NCBI GenBank assembly: GCA_036852015.1
Contig: JAANDG010000055.1
Location: forward strand, 310,001-374,000
Source: Pelodera strongyloides
Taxonomy: Eukaryota; Nematoda; Chromadorea; Rhabditida; Rhabditidae
DNA: 64,000 nucleotides
Reading direction: 5' to 3'
The position numbers and the translations under genes were made by a program. Positions within the stretch are counted from its first letter, which is position 1; every line of letters starts with the position of its first letter. Positions 1 to 12,959 of this stretch are shown here, in pieces. The notes beneath the pieces were generated by a model that had not been told where the DNA came from, did not search any database, and was given only the letters and a program-made list of their open reading frames with translations.

Positions 1-2141
1 GTTAAAGGTGTTAAACACTGTAAAACTGTACTTGAATCTTGAATAAAGAGAACAGTTAAATAAAATCTAATAATTACGAATAAATAGAAAGTTGCTCAAG
101 GCAAGGTACTGAGATAATATACGCAAATTTGACCATTCTATGTATCTTAAAGAGATTACCGTACTAACAATAAAAAAAAAGTAAGAATATCAACTTGCAT
201 TTGTCTGTTGCGTGCTCTGGTTCGGGCCACTTTCCTGTAGATACCAGTTTTTCATTCAAAGTTATGTACATGTACACCTGGTACGCGGCACAGCTTTTTG
301 AATAACTCCATTCCCTTCCTTGTATTATGCTTTTTATTTATGGTGAAGATAACTAATGATATTTAAATTTAAGGATCTTCGTCTGCTGATGCTGGAAGGA
401 GGAGTGATGGAGAACCGGCAGTAAAAAGAAGCTCGAGCAGACAGTAGTGGAATTGATTTTTTTTCGGACAAGAGGTGCGCATTGTCGATTTTTGCCTTGA
501 AGCAACGTAACGGTCACTTTTTGAAGAGTGTGTTCAATGACAATGAACCGCGCATTCACTTGCTACGCAATTTGGGAATACTACCAAAAAGGGAATTGTT
601 TTATCGTTTAATCTCCAAACGATGGGGATGGCAAGTGGCAAGAGTGGTGCGGGAATCCAGCGATAAAATATAGATATATAGCTGTTTCGGCGTTTTTGCT
701 GTGTCTGTATTCTAGGTAAAAGTTTTGTTCCGTAGTTAATAAATTACAGTAGCCTCACCGAGAACCGCTGTATGCTTTATTGTCTTTGCGCAAAATATGG
801 TTTATTAATCGATGTTTTTGCTTCGTTTTATATGTTTATAATATGTGCGTTGCATCATTGCGCATGAATTCAAGCTTATGTGGGTTATTTTTCAGATCCG
901 AATTTCTATGTGAATACACTTGTACATACCTCGGTGGCAGCGAATGAAAAAAAAATTTAAAAAGAAAAATATTTCGTTTTGTCGCCGGAGGACTTTATTT
1001 TAGTGAGTTATTCTTTTTTTGTGTTTATCTTATCCTTTCCGTTATGCAGTGATATTTTAGTGCATTTTCCACCACCATAGTGGGGTTAGAAAGTGTGCCC
1101 TAAGGTTGGCATATCCGTTCTACTTTCGTCTGGTCAATGTTTATTTAGATTTATAACTGTAACTCTTTTATTTTAGATATGTTCTTCGTTTGTGTTGCGT
1201 TCTGTTTTCTGCAGTATTGGAGTAACCATACGTGCTTTTTGTTTTTATATAAGGTGGGTAGTTTTACTTAGCCTTTTCATATAGCTGGATGGTTTACGTA
1301 TGATTTGCTTTCACTTGTGTGTGAAGTTATCGTTTAGGCTAGTCTACTACTGTAGTAGATTGACTGTTATATTAGTTATTTCTATTTCAGATTTTCGCTG
1401 TTTCGTTTATGATGTTTGCTGTGAATTCGCTCGTTTCTTCCTTCGGCCGGGGAAGTAACGAGTCGACTCAGCTATTTTGTAGTTCTCTATTATATGTTTG
1501 GTAAGTCATTCATTTGTTAGTTACTATGCACTAATTGTAAGTAGAATTTCTTGGTCTGCGTCTGCAAACTAACGTGGACTGGGTCGATTTTATCGTACTT
1601 TATCGAAAGATCGTATAACGTGAATGTTATTTACGCTCCGGACTTTTTTTTATTCTAGGAATTTGGCATTTGGTCAACAAACACTGAAACTGAAATCTTT
1701 CAGCGTTCACGTTTTTTTTGTTGCGTTCTTTGATGGAGACTGGAGATGACTTCTATGGAGCCGGCAGTTTTCTACATGTTGTTTATTCTATATGTGAGTT
1801 CTTTGTTTTCTTCTTCCGAGTAATAGCGTAACTTTATGTAATGTATACATATGTCATTTTATAATAACTTTAAACTTGTCGGATTGTCTATTGTCTAACT
1901 TATTGTCCTTTTGTGGTTGTTGCACACCTGTAGTTGGAAATGTGCCCTTATTGTTAGTGGCAATGTTTTAATGATATGTTACCAATTTTGTACGTTTGTT
2001 CCTTTTTCAGAACCGCTATTTCGTGCTCTTCGGTATGTCGTTGATGTCAAGAGTGTCACGTGGGTCAAGAATTCCGTTGGTCGTGTTTCCCACAACGACT
2101 TAAGTTGATGTATACCGGATGAAAGCTGCGAGTTTTTTTTG

Positions 2142-2304
2142 TTTAGAGCAGTTTTGTACCTAATTCGGGAAATTTGCATAGGGTGTACATGTCCCATTTA
2201 CCCCCTGTAAATTTTGGTGCCCGTCCAAACCTTCCGGCACCAAATTTATATAGGTTATGAGTATCGTATGCAAATTTCCCAAAGTAGGTACAATCCTGCT
2301 TTAA
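2142..2304. repeat. MITE-like inverted repeat, TTAAAGCAG subfamily
   Basis: The imperfect terminal inverted repeat reads about TTTAGAGCAGTTTTGTACC on the left. Its complement GGTACAATCCTGCTTTAA is on the right. ATTTGCAT lies inside the left arm and ATGCAAAT inside the right. A small inner palindrome (ATTTTGGTGCC / GGCACCAAAT) fills the centre. A relative lies at 26006-26138. Confidence 0.65.
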
Positions 2305-5081
2305 TGTCTCCGTGAACGACGCTTCAATTTTCCATCGATTAATGGAGAATTTTCCGTTGAAAAATATTTAGTAGTTGTATCGAGGGGTTGCAGTTCACGT
2401 ACCTGTGTGCTGTTGTGTTTTAATCTTATATTTCTTGCAAGATTAGTGCCACATTTCCCCTTTTCATTCATCCTTAGTTGAAGCATAATTACAGGTTTAG
2501 AATATGGTAATTTCAGTGATACCGAGGGAGAAAGCTGCTGACTCCGAAGCAAAGCCTGGATCCTTGCATCTGTACGACTGATGTTATTGATAATGTTGAC
2601 AAGATCAGTGATATCTGTGACCTTGGACCACGTCCACCTATTGATAAAGGTCAGTTAATGGTATTATTTGTTCATTGATTATTAAATTGTTGCAAGTGTG
2701 ACGTGTGTAATGGTATACTGTATTTTCTTTGTGTCTGGGCATCTTGTTTGCTACGGTATCGTGTGGAATACAAGAATGGTGTACTGTGTCTTTTTTGCGT
2801 GTGGTCTATGACCATATGCACTAAGGCTGGGAGCTGGGACTATGTTCGCAACCTCTCTGTTCCAGCTCCCCAGTGGGAGGTGATGGAAATTGGAAATGTA
2901 TGAATTAGGGGCAAATCTCCCAACTGGGACAGCTGAGACAGCTCCAAACTAACAATGAATACATGATTAGCTGTTGTATTGTGTGTAATATCATGCAAGC
3001 ATTTCAGGGTTCATGACTGAATGACTGAATATGGTTTTCGTGTATCAATGGCCGGACCGTTTCCATTGTGCCATATCAGTCGGTAGATAGTATGTGACTT
3101 CGTGGTTGGCAGAGTGCTTATCAGTGACCGAGAGGTAATTGATTATGTTAAGTTGATTATGTGTGTAATCACTGGATCTTGTGCCTCCAAATTATGTTGT
3201 CGAAGTTAGGTTTTTTGTGTGTTGCACGCGGAAACTTAAACTTAGCCTAGCCGTAAGAGTTAAAACTGAATATTTTTTTTTTTGAAAAATTAGTGAATAG
3301 CTGACACGCGGACGCATCGAGTGGGTATGTTTATGTGAAAAAACCTGGTTTAAAACCGACTATTACTCCGCTTTGCGCCATCACATTTATGGTCTTCCAC
3401 TAGTTCATTTTTTGTTTGTTTAAAGCGAAATACCGTTTTCAGGCTTGCCCTTGTGGTATCCCGAGCATCACAGGAGCCCAAGATGCGCGGGAGAGTTGTG
3501 CGGGGCACAGAGACTGATGTGCTGAATTGTTTCCACATCGACGTGGACGTCAAGGGCGGTGATGGTGTCTTCACGACAGGAGAGAAGACCGGATTGGTGA
3601 AGAATTTATGAAAGGTTCGTATTTTAGCTTTGGATGCTTGCTTTCAAGTATATGAGTGTGAGTAGTTTCAGCTTACAATTAGCCAGGAGAAATAATTTCA
3701 GTTTACCTGTAGTTTTTTGATTGCATTCCTCGTTTTGTCTATGTGTGATTAGCGACTATAAGTTCCGATTTGAAGAATTGCCCTGTGTGTTTGAACTTAT
3801 TATTTAATAGAGGTTTCACCAACAACTCACTGAATGAGAGAATGCCTGATTGATTTCCATCAAATAAGATTACACTTTTCTCAGTATTGTATTGCGGAGA
3901 AGGAAAGGAGCAAGCTGACGTGAGAAAGGGATTGAAGATTGCCAAGCCAGAGGGGAGCACGATCGGTTTCGAAAATGTGGTGACCCTTGGACCTGGAGAA
4001 CAGTGCACGAGTATGTTTGTTGATTATTTCTTGGTTGGCTCGTTTGGGTGAAAGCAGTGTTTCTCGGTTTATTTCCGTTAGACTTGCGACCAACACAGGG
4101 CTCACCGGCTACATAAGCCATATCAGACACATCAACGGCCACCTTTTTGAGACTTTCCTCGAGTCTCGAGTCACTGTATCCCGCGTAACATACGCGATAT
4201 GTAGGCGGCCCGCTGTTTTCGGTCTCGGTGTGGGCGGCCAGGTTTCCGCAGTGTACGTATTCATTATTTTGTTTATAGCCCGGATAAGGCGACGCCGACG
4301 AGTCACTGTTGATGTTACGTGGATATCTCCATTTGAGGAGATACGGATTTTTATTATTTCTTGTGGAAATTCCGAGAAAATGGCTATTGAGGATTCGTAT
4401 CGAAGTTCCTTTGTATACCGTGGTGAAGATGGAGGATGGAGGTGAGTGTTTTAATGATATTGTTTATATTTTATTGGAATGATATCGATCTATCTGTCAA
4501 ACACTTGTCGTGGCCGTGGGTGTCAGTGTATCTGTGTGTATAATAATAAAGATTTATTGATTAAATTCAAAGTACATAATCAAAAGGCAGCCCTAAGACG
4601 GCAGTGCGTATAAAAACATCCCATACTGACAAGGGGCCCTAGTGTATGTTCATATTTCTAATTCTAGTAACAAGTAAGCAAATAAATACTACGAGAAAAT
4701 AAATATATTGCATAAGTAAGTTAATCGATCAGCCAAACTTCTTAGTGATATGTTGGGGGTACTGTATTCGTGAACTAATGTAGTTATTATGCGGTTACTG
4801 CGGTGTATGAGATAAAGCCACTGTGCAATGAATGATGTACACCGTAGTCGTAGTGTACTAGCGTCGTAAAACTGTATTGTTTACCCCATATTTCCACTAA
4901 AATTTTTTTAGAATTCGCCCAAACGAGTAGATTTCGTAGTGGTATTTGCGTGGGAGACGAAAAGATACTGGACTATTGAGATCCCACCAACGTATTGCGC
5001 GAGGGAGTGTGTATAAAAGGTAACCTTTCCTTTCCTTATTTCGGTTGTATTTGTAAAATTATTTTCTGATTGTCTTTTTTT

Positions 5082-5101
5082 TTGAGGGGGGGGGGGGGGG
5101 G
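5082..5101. repeat. Poly-G tract
   Basis: An uninterrupted G run of about 18 bases follows a short T run. Similar G runs occur at 23377-23399 and near 25164. Confidence 0.9.
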
Positions 5102-5164
5102 GATACTATGGTCGTTATTGTACAATTACTTTCGCAATACATGACATTTCATTAACTTAACATT

Positions 5165-8100
5165 CAATCTAATCTGTTTCAAAACGAATTCTTTGTTGAT
5201 AAATTATTTTCTAGTTGAGAATTGGAATTTCAGTGGATAAATGGCTAATGGTGCCCATGACCGTAATGCTATTGGACTGATGCATGATTGGAATTTCGTT
5301 TTACCAATCGAAATCGAGTTGTATGGAAAACGCTCCCGAAAAGTGAGTTTCCCAGATTACCTTCAGCTATTCAAAGTTATTCGCTTCCAAAGTTGTATTA
5401 TGTTTGCTTACGTAGAGCTTAGCTCACGTAGCTCGCTTGTTTTGCTTTGCTAGTGATTATGAATGCTTACTTCGTTTCTTCGTTATAATAATCACATTTG
5501 TTCAGATCTCGGCTTTTGCAGTTGTGGAAGGCTCGAAGGTTGCTTTGGGGCTGAAAAGGCGTGGCTCGATACGTTGTGAGACTCAAGACCAAATTGTAGC
5601 TGGCTCGAGCTCGAAGCACGAAAGCTATGGATTTGGCAAGAATGTGTTAGACCATATGGAAATGGTCTGAGTAATCAATGTGAGTATGTTTTGTTTGTTA
5701 ACAACTACACGATACATTGTGTAAGTTTACGGCCGACTTGGGGTTTTGTCTAATATGCAGGGTGTCACAGGATAAGATAACTCTCTCTCTAATCTCTACA
5801 GTAGTCGCTAGTCGCTCCAAGTAATGTAATATCGTAATAGAACTGTCTGCGAACTGGGTGGTCTGTTTCATGGAGATTTTGTTTAATCCAGTTTCCAGTT
5901 TGTTTGTGAAAAGTCAATGTTCTGGTTATTTTTCTCTCGGACGCGTAGTGTGCCGAGCTCTGTAAAATTTTAACGTTTAGTGTTCGCTCAAGGAACGCGG
6001 TTGTATTTGAACTGCCGAGAACGCGTGGAAAAGGTTGTATTTATGGATAGTGATCGGCACTGACCATCTACGCGATGTGAGGGAGTGCTTTTGTAAGGTA
6101 AGCTAGCTTAATTGTGTTTTATTTATTTATAGGGTTGTACATAAATCGTGTGCCGATTGTTGACTTTGTTGACAAATTATTGTCTACTAATGTCTACTTG
6201 GGAATTGGGATTTCAGGGGGAAGAGCTTATGATGCTGATGCCCGCGACTGTAATGAAATGACCGTTGGTTTGTCGTCTGACGTAAGAATGAGATTGAATT
6301 GGCTTCACTTAACCAATCACAATCGAGTTGTACGAAAAACGCTCCCGAAAAGTGAGTTTCCCAGATTTCCTTTAGCTATTCAAAGTTATTCGCTTAGTTG
6401 TATGATGCTTGTTTACGTAGAGCTTAGCTCACACATCTCGCTTGTTTTGATTTGCTTATGATTATGAATGCTTACTTCGTTGTAACAATCACATTTGTTC
6501 AGGTTTTGCAGTCTTCGAATGTTGCTTTAAGACTGAAAAGGCCTGGCTCGATACGTTGTGAGACTGAAGACCACAGTGTATCTGGCTCGAGCTCGAATGT
6601 TGTGGATATCGCGAGAATGTGTGCGACCATATGGAAATGGTTTGAGCCATCAATGTGAGTATGTTTGTTAACAACTACACAGTACATTAAGTACTATACT
6701 TTTACGGTCAGCAGGTTTTGTCCAATATGCAGTGCGGCTGCGGGGTGTTCGCAGGGCAAGATAACTATCTCTACAGTAGTAGTCGCTAGACACTCCAAAT
6801 AATGTAATACCGTAATGTTTCATGGAGATTTTGTGTTAGATTACTGCGTCCTTAAAACGAAAGTGCATTATTGATTTCAGTCCAGTGTCTAGTTTCTTTT
6901 TTGAAAAGCCAATGTTCTGGTTCTTTTTCTCTCGGACGCGTAGTGTGCCGAGCTCTATGTAAAGTTTAGACTTTTAGTGTTCGCTCAAGGAACGCGGTTG
7001 TATTTGAACCGCCGAGAACGCGTGGAAAACTTTGTATTTATGGATAGTGATCGGCCACTGTTCATCTACGTGTTGTAAGGTAAGCTAGTTTAACTGACTT
7101 CTATTTATTTGTAGGGTTGTAAAACTAGTGCTGCTTGACTTAATTCTTTGCGAGTAAATGAAGTAAACAGTTTCGGATAACTTGAGACTTGCATTTCAGA
7201 AGTCCACCTCTTGGCTTGTGTGCTAACAGTGAGTGAGCCTTGTTGAATGGCGGGTTTTTGGTTCCGATTCCATTCGCGCGATGTGAATGCGCTCCCGAAT
7301 CGTGGGTTTTCTAATTTATTCAAATTTCCTCCCTTACTATTTTGGTGCTTGTACATGCTTATATGTTTTTCTGTAACATTTTACAATAATTTCTTTATTC
7401 TAATTATTCAGAGACTGAAGTTCCTGAATCCTGTTGCGAAGCAGAGAAATGCGAAAGGGAAAATGGGTTGTTTCGAGCTCAACTTCTCAACGTTGTGTTC
7501 CCGAAGTGAGTAATTGCCTGATGACTGTTTCCTTTGGCCAAACGTAGGTTTAGAATCTGTGTTGTTATCCTTTGCTCTCTTTACAGTAATACTGCGTAAC
7601 GTGCTAGAATAATTGCGGTGTTCGGCGAGCAGAAATTTAACCCATCTTCTTTGTCTTTACCTGTGGATTACCGGTCACTTCGCTTAGGTCTGCTACCGCC
7701 AATAACCGCTAGGTATCAACCATACCTATGTGGGTGTGATTCCTTTGTACAGTACCCTTCATATAGTTTATAATTTAAGTTGTTGCTCTCTCTCTCTGTC
7801 GATGTTTATGGAGGATGCGTCATGGGAAGTTACGTAATACGTGGACGCGAGGATGCCGGTTGCGTTGCGGATCGCACCTCGTTCTTCTGGCGGGCATACG
7901 TCATGGTAAGTCACAAAGTCATTTTATGAACCCGACCTTTTTTTCTGTTTTGCGGTGCCCTCCACATCCCTATCCCGGCCATTAGCCATGTGTGTAGTAG
8001 GACTTTGTTGAATAATGCTTACCTTTGAGTAACAATGTAACAAACACGTTTAGTGAGCTTGACGGCTGCCTTGCTGTGTTGATTCTATCCGTAGCATATA

Positions 8101-8225
8101 TAATAATCACTTTTAGTGACCACTGTCGTCGTATGAGTGTTGCCTCGTTGCCTGAGCTGACTCCGCTTGAAGTTGATCGAGATGTGAGAAAGGTCGTAGT
8201 ACCAGAATGATCAAGTTCGATCAAT
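5165..8225 (+). repeat. Tandemly duplicated three-exon module (two good copies, one decayed)
   Basis: Copy 1 (about 5165-6130) and copy 2 (about 6130-7115) are similar along their length with a period near 0.97 kb. A decayed third copy runs to about 8225. Each copy holds three exon-like blocks with conserved donors. Block a ends CGCTCCCGAAAA/GTGAGTTT (5341, 6350; CGCTCCCGAATC/GTGGGT at 7301). Block b ends ATCAAT/GTGAGTATG (5679, 6655; ATCAAT/GTAAGT at 8226). Block c ends TTGTAAG/GTAAGC (6096, 7080). The frames of corresponding blocks are not kept between copies because of small indels, and stops lie next to the donors. Splicing signals therefore look better conserved than any peptide. Confidence 0.6.
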
Positions 8226-8854
8226 GTAAGTTAGCCTGCATTTACTTTTGTCGATTACTCCGCACGTGTGTACTGTTGTGTTTGATGTCTGCATGTCACT
8301 GTCACTTAGGAAGTTAATAGATGAACTTCACACTATAGAAATAGGTGTGAAAAGTGTTATTGAGTAAATAGGGTTTCGTTTTGTTAGTCCCGGGCCCGCC
8401 CTTTTTCCTCGCCCATGTTTTTTAAATAGTGCTCGGGCCGGCGCTGAAAATAGAATTCTTTTATTTTTGTCTGAAAATATTATTGGGAATATGCTTTGGA
8501 AAAGCCCAGCTGCTGGGAAAGACGATTCTAGGACTAGGAAGATGATGCTGTATCATTACCGTATTTCTTCCTACTCATTGTGATATTCTTTCTCATCTAT
8601 TAAAGTTTTTTCAGAAGTGTATTGTGTTTCTACCTGCTACCTGTTGGGCGCGCCCAGCGGAGCCTGACTTGACCGCCGGACTGGCAGGATAGCGGGCCAT
8701 TGCGTAGCTCCGCTCGCTGTGCAATCTTGCGACTCGGTACCCACGCGCTACGGCTTACCGAAAGACGGAAACGGAAAGACGAAAACTGTGAGTTGTTCGT
8801 GAACCTTTTATAGATTACCAGTTGGCGCGCCGCTTGCTTCCCTATAGTTGCAAG

Positions 8855-8924
8855 GCGTTATAGCGCAGGGGTAGCGCGCTTGACTCTGAAGCGGCAGACC
8901 GAGGGTTCAAACCTCGTACGAGGA
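8855..8924 (+). pseudogene. tRNA-like Pol III sequence, degenerate
   Basis: A perfect A-box consensus (TAGCGCAGGGG) and a B-box-like GGTTCAAACC lie at tRNA spacing, with a D-arm GCGC/GCGC stem. The anticodon arm does not fold with a U before a triplet, the T-loop looks one base short, and the acceptor ends do not pair. It is best read as a tRNA pseudogene or the tRNA-derived head of a SINE, not a working tRNA. Confidence 0.5.
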
Positions 8925-9128
8925 AATTATTTTGTATGTTCAATTCCATTGTGTTATGACTAAAACTTGTTGAAAAACCTTCATTGCGGTGTCGGTGACA
9001 AACTCTTTTCCTTTATTTGATAAGAGTTGTGGGTGTGTGTGTATGTCAGTTATTCGTGTCATTGCGCGTTTTATGTTATTTCATACCCCCAAACTAATAT
9101 TTCACCGAAATTGTATATTTTTCTATAG

Positions 9129-9245
9129 GTCTTCCACTTACGCGACAGCTGTGCCGCGCCGCTTCGCAATTGAAGGAAGTGATGAGATGAAAGGAGAAAA
9201 CAGCTACCAGTCGTCATTGTTAGCTTAGCGGATTGTGGTAGCGAG
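9129..9245 (+). other. Exon-like block
   Basis: It is flanked by TTCTATAG and GCGAG/GTAAGC. It is open for about 33 codons (ends ENSYQSSLLA, then TAG) and continues to a donor after the stop. It has the same pattern of a stop shortly before a donor as the upstream islands, so it may belong to the same transcript. No homology is recognised. Confidence 0.3.
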
Positions 9246-9667
9246 GTAAGCTTTTGGAGTACTAGATGTGTGTTGCCTCATGGTGGACGCCTTTGAACTT
9301 TCGTTGGTTCTTTCGGTATCTCGTGTTGTGCCATTTTGCTCTTTATTAATTATGTTTTATTTAGAGCGCGCAGTAACGGCCGCCTTGAACAAACTATGTT
9401 CCGCATAGTCGCAACAGTACAGTACACGACTACACAGCCTGACAATGACAGTCGACGATTAAGAAGGTTCGGTTTTTATTTTATAAGACCAAATTTATAG
9501 ATATAACTCTTTATTCAAGCAATACGATTTAACAAACGGACAATGCCAATGAAATAGATAGACACACACACAGGCTAGGCACGTTTAAGAGGCCCATACT
9601 CACGCGGTGCGAAAATACAAAACAAAGTGAAACAATAATACTAAAGAGCGGAAATTCGACGTGAAAA

Positions 9668-9970
9668 TTAAATTAAGCGATTAAAAAAGTCAACTGGCAT
9701 GTTATTTAAATGAGATTTAAATTCCTCAAGAGACTTTGAATTAGCCACTTCTTTGGGGAGACGATTAATTCTACGCTCAACGCGTTTGATGAACCAATTG
9801 GAATCCCTGTACATGTCACGAATGCTTTTGACTGTAAGGTTGTGCTGCCTTAAACTTCTAGTCGTAGTATCTGCAAGCAAAGTAAATCGGTGGTTCTGAG
9901 AACATGGGTCCAGTTGGCCCTTGATTAGTTTAAAGGCTGTGATTAGATCTTGCTTAGCTTGCACTTAGAC
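9668..9970 (-). mobile_element. LINE (non-LTR retrotransposon) ORF2 C-terminal remnant
   Basis: The 98-codon minus-strand frame has the typical end of CR1/Jockey-like reverse transcriptases. It begins with a (R/Q)DLITAFKLIKG-type stretch, followed by RFTLL, and then the terminal block INRLPKEVANSKSLEEFKSHL. The reverse-transcriptase core is not found next to it, so only the 3' end is present, probably a 5'-truncated insertion. The protein ends at TAA near 9668. Confidence 0.75.
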
Positions 9971-11280
9971 TGTTGATATACTTAGGTGTATGTCGAAGAA
10001 TAGGGTGTTTGATGGGAAGTCGACGCGCTAGCCAGTTGCCAGTCTGCACCGTGTTGTTGGTGAATATAATAAAGTTATAAATCGTGAATTCTTTAGCTGG
10101 TCTCGTCCATCCGTCGTCGTCCGCCGCTGACGTGCTCCGATCGTGGTGAAGTTGTTCCGATCTGTGTTGCTACGAGCACCGATCGATGTTGATGTTGAAG
10201 TGTGGATATAATGAAGCGACATTTCGAATCCACTCAAGCTATCAAGCTACTGGCTCATCTCAAGTCTGTTTTACTTTCCTTCCCCGCTTCCCCCCTTCCC
10301 CTTTAGCGGTAGTCACCCTAGAAAATGCAAATATAAACGAGACGCGCACTAGATTAGCGCATAGCGCTAAATTAGTCGTTTCTTGTTACCTTGTGACCAC
10401 TTTATGTGGGTAACGGGTAAAAAAAAAATTCAGTTTTTGACATTCGTGTTTGTTGTCTAATTAGGAGTAATTTTGAGTAGTCTGTATTCTGTATTGTATT
10501 TTGTAGCAACAAAGTGAGGAGTTGTAATTTGAAATTTGGATTTTGATGGGAGCAAACGTGTTTTACTGAGTAGTGGAAAGTGAGTGCGTTGTTTATTAAG
10601 ATGCGATGAGATATGATTGTTGTTTATGAGAGCAGACATGAGAAGATATATCAGCTAATCAGCTAATCAGCTAAAAAAGGGACTTTGACTGAGTTGTATT
10701 TTTGTGAGATGAGGATGTGAGACGTGAGATTCGATGTAGAGATTTGAGCATTTGCATCCTTAATCAAAGCCGAGAAACATGACTGTGAGTTATGAGAAGG
10801 CGTTAGTGGATTGAAACTATGGCTATGGATCAGCCTAAAATGACTCTGAATGAGTTTAGATAACCTGAATTGAATGTAGGAAATGAGATAAAGTATAAAG
10901 TCATAAAGTGGGCAGAGAAAGAGCTCTGTGAAAGACGATATTGAGTTTTGTGAAAGATATGAGAAAGAAAGAAAGAAGGACGAGATTGATCGGCTAACGT
11001 GAAATTCTGTTAGCATAAAGTGAGTATTTAGCTCGTTAGCTGACAGTTTTAGGATAAACTGTGAAGTTGGTATTTGTTTAAACAAGCAGAAAGCTTCTGC
11101 TGTGTTTGTGGAATGAACAAGGTTGTATATGAAGTACAAACCGAAGTCATTCTTAACATATTTGCATTTTCTAGATGTTTTTTCTGACTGATTCCGTTGT
11201 GTGTGCACCCGCCCTTTGATTCAGTGCTAGTCTCAATGATTAAACCCATTTTTTGTCCATTTGTAAATATATTCCACATA
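9971..11280. other. No gene recognised
   Basis: Short open frames on both strands lack splice context or family motifs. The 181-codon minus frame at 10663-11208 is Ser/Leu/Phe-rich and looks like chance openness in purine-rich DNA. Confidence 0.5.
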
Positions 11281-11284
11281 TAGT

Positions 11285-11880
11285 TTATGCTTATGCTTGC
11301 CGGCTTGAATATAATATGTATATAGTTGTATATAGTTGCACCCGATGTATATAGTTTGTATATATTTGTATATTGAATATAATATGTATATATGTATATA
11401 GTTGCACCGCTGTATATATGTATATAGCACCCTATATCCCCCTTGTATATATTGTAAATTTATGTCTATATGTAAGTATGTGTTATGTGTATATGTAGAT
11501 TTTTTTCCATTAGTCCCGGGTACTACTTGTGTCTTCTAGTCATTATTTCTCCGTTGGTATTTTAGTGTTTGGTCTACGTAGATTTTACTGATCGTACATA
11601 TCAGTAAGTCTAGTAGGTAGTCTAGTTACTGATCGTAGATATTGGTAATCATAGGTCGACTTATAGTTGCACCCCTAGTATATATGTATACAGCACCCTG
11701 TATCCCCCCTTGCATGTGCTGTATGTAAGTATGTGTATATATGTAGTTTTTTCCATTAGTCCCAGGTAGTACTTGTATCTTCTAGCTTCTAGCTTCTAGT
11801 CATTATTTCTCCGTTTGTAGTTTAGTTGCTTGGTATACGTCGATTAGTTACTGATCGTAGATATCAGTTATTTTAGGTAG
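11285..11880. repeat. TATA-rich repeat with a diverged ~265-bp tandem duplication
   Basis: Positions 11396-11625 and 11664-11875 share an ordered series of blocks: GTTGCACC, TATATGTATA, AGCACCCT, ATCCCCC, TTTCCATTAGTCCC, TAGTCATTATTTCTCCGTT and ACTGATCGTA. The first 110 bp is GTATATA-rich. Confidence 0.7.
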
Positions 11881-12054
11881 ACTATCTCTTCCGGCTGTTT
11901 TATGAGAGTGTAGGTATATTAGCTTAGCTATGCTAGTGTCAAGAAGTTGACCTGTGTGTATCTCTTGGTTTGCGCCTACTTTTTTCATCTAATGGCTTCC
12001 TGTTCAAATCGAGGTGCTTCGGGGGTTTGTGTGTTAAAGGGAGTTACTTTAGAA

Positions 12055-12440
12055 TTAGGGTGGGTGGGCGGGACGAAGAAGTAAAGTATTTGAGAAAGAT
12101 GAGACGTAGAGAGTAAAGTATAAGAGAGAGAGTAAAGTATAAGAGAGAGAGAGATAGACATAGATTTAGAATTAGGGTGGGTGGGCGGGATGAAGAAGTA
12201 AAGTATTTGAGAGAGATGAGACGTAGATAGAGAGTAAAGTATTTGAGAGAGATGAGACATAGAGAGTAACGTATATGAGAGAGATGAGACATAGAGAGTA
12301 AAGTATAAGAGGGAGATGAGACGTTGAGAGTAAAGTATAAGAGAGAGATAGACATATAGATTTAGAATTAGGGTGGGTGGGCGGGACGAAGAAGTAAGTG
12401 CGAGAGAGAGAGATAGAGAGAGAGAGAAAGAAAAGAGCAC
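12055..12440. repeat. Purine-rich minisatellite
   Basis: It is an irregular array of GTAAAGTAT(T/A)(T/A)GAGAGAGATGAGAC-type units. A longer block, ATTAGGGTGGGTGGGCGGGA, occurs three times (12053, 12173, 12366). The minus-strand Ser/Leu-rich open frames here are translations of the repeat, not genes. Confidence 0.85.
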
Positions 12441-12700
12441 CTATAGACTTGAGGGACTTGAGCTCGATCTCAATAGGTGACCTTCAGATGTTTCCCTAGT
12501 CTTTTGCTTCTTTTTTTTTGTAATGTGTTGTTGATTTTTAATTTTTATACAATTTTATGTAGGTTATCACTACCACCATCTCACTATTGTAAGTCTAGTT
12601 TATTGTGATTCTTACTGAGGCTTTCGGTGCTATTTCCATTGTGTTGTTTCTCGTGTATTGGTTACCCACCTTGCTGTATTATTGATTAACTGGTCCAAAA

Positions 12701-12913
12701 ATGAGCCAAAACAAGTCCGTGAAGGGGCCAAAATCGAAGCCGATATTCCCACGTGTTTGTCCGTATGCAGAACCGGTGGCACCGGAGTCCCCGAGTGTCC
12801 GCCACCCGTCGGGGTACTGGCTCCCAAAGGGGTTTGGGTTAGCACTATTGTCTGGGGACCGGGTCCCAGCTCACTTAACCCATCCCGAAAGGGGATTCGT
12901 TTCAGGGGGATAA
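12701..12913 (+). CDS. Orphan ORF, 70 codons, uncertain
   Basis: An ATG-started frame encodes a Pro/Lys-rich peptide with no domain that I recognise. The local DNA is GC-richer than its surroundings, so all three + frames and one minus frame are open for 70-107 codons. That weakens the coding claim. No trans-splice acceptor lies close upstream of the ATG and no clear donor is seen. It could be the first exon of a gene or a transposon relic. Confidence 0.2.
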   Translation: MSQNKSVKGPKSKPIFPRVCPYAEPVAPESPSVRHPSGYWLPKGFGLALLSGDRVPAHLTHPERGFVSGG

Positions 12914-12959
12914 TCTTGATTTCAGGTCGGCGTCCTTGATGGGATGCGCTCATTTAATA

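Larger units (their letters stand above)
1..5160 (+). other. Chain of exon-like islands, possible spliced transcript of unknown product
   Basis: No family is recognised here. Several stretches have a good acceptor and donor and a fairly long open frame. Positions 3443-3614 sit between TTTTCAG and AAAG/GTTCGT and are open for 55 codons, with TGA just before the donor. Positions 3885-4010 sit between TTTCTCAG and ACGA/GTATGT and are fully open (42 codons, Gly/Glu/Lys rich). A stretch at 4380-4441 starts with ATG, reads MAIEDSYRSSFVYRGEDGG and ends at G/GTGAGT. Other candidates lie near 2030-2105 and 2520-2640. The exons do not join into one long frame and most reach a stop close to the donor. 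That fits a spliced non-coding RNA, alternative last exons, or a decayed gene. Protein-coding status is unresolved. Confidence 0.3.

Noticed and set aside
10663..11208. 181-codon minus ORF
   Set aside because: Low-complexity Ser/Phe/Leu content, no acceptor, donor or motif.
11985..12440. 151- and 103-codon Ser/Leu-rich minus-strand frames
   Set aside because: They are products of the purine-rich minisatellite; the same peptide repeats with the DNA unit.
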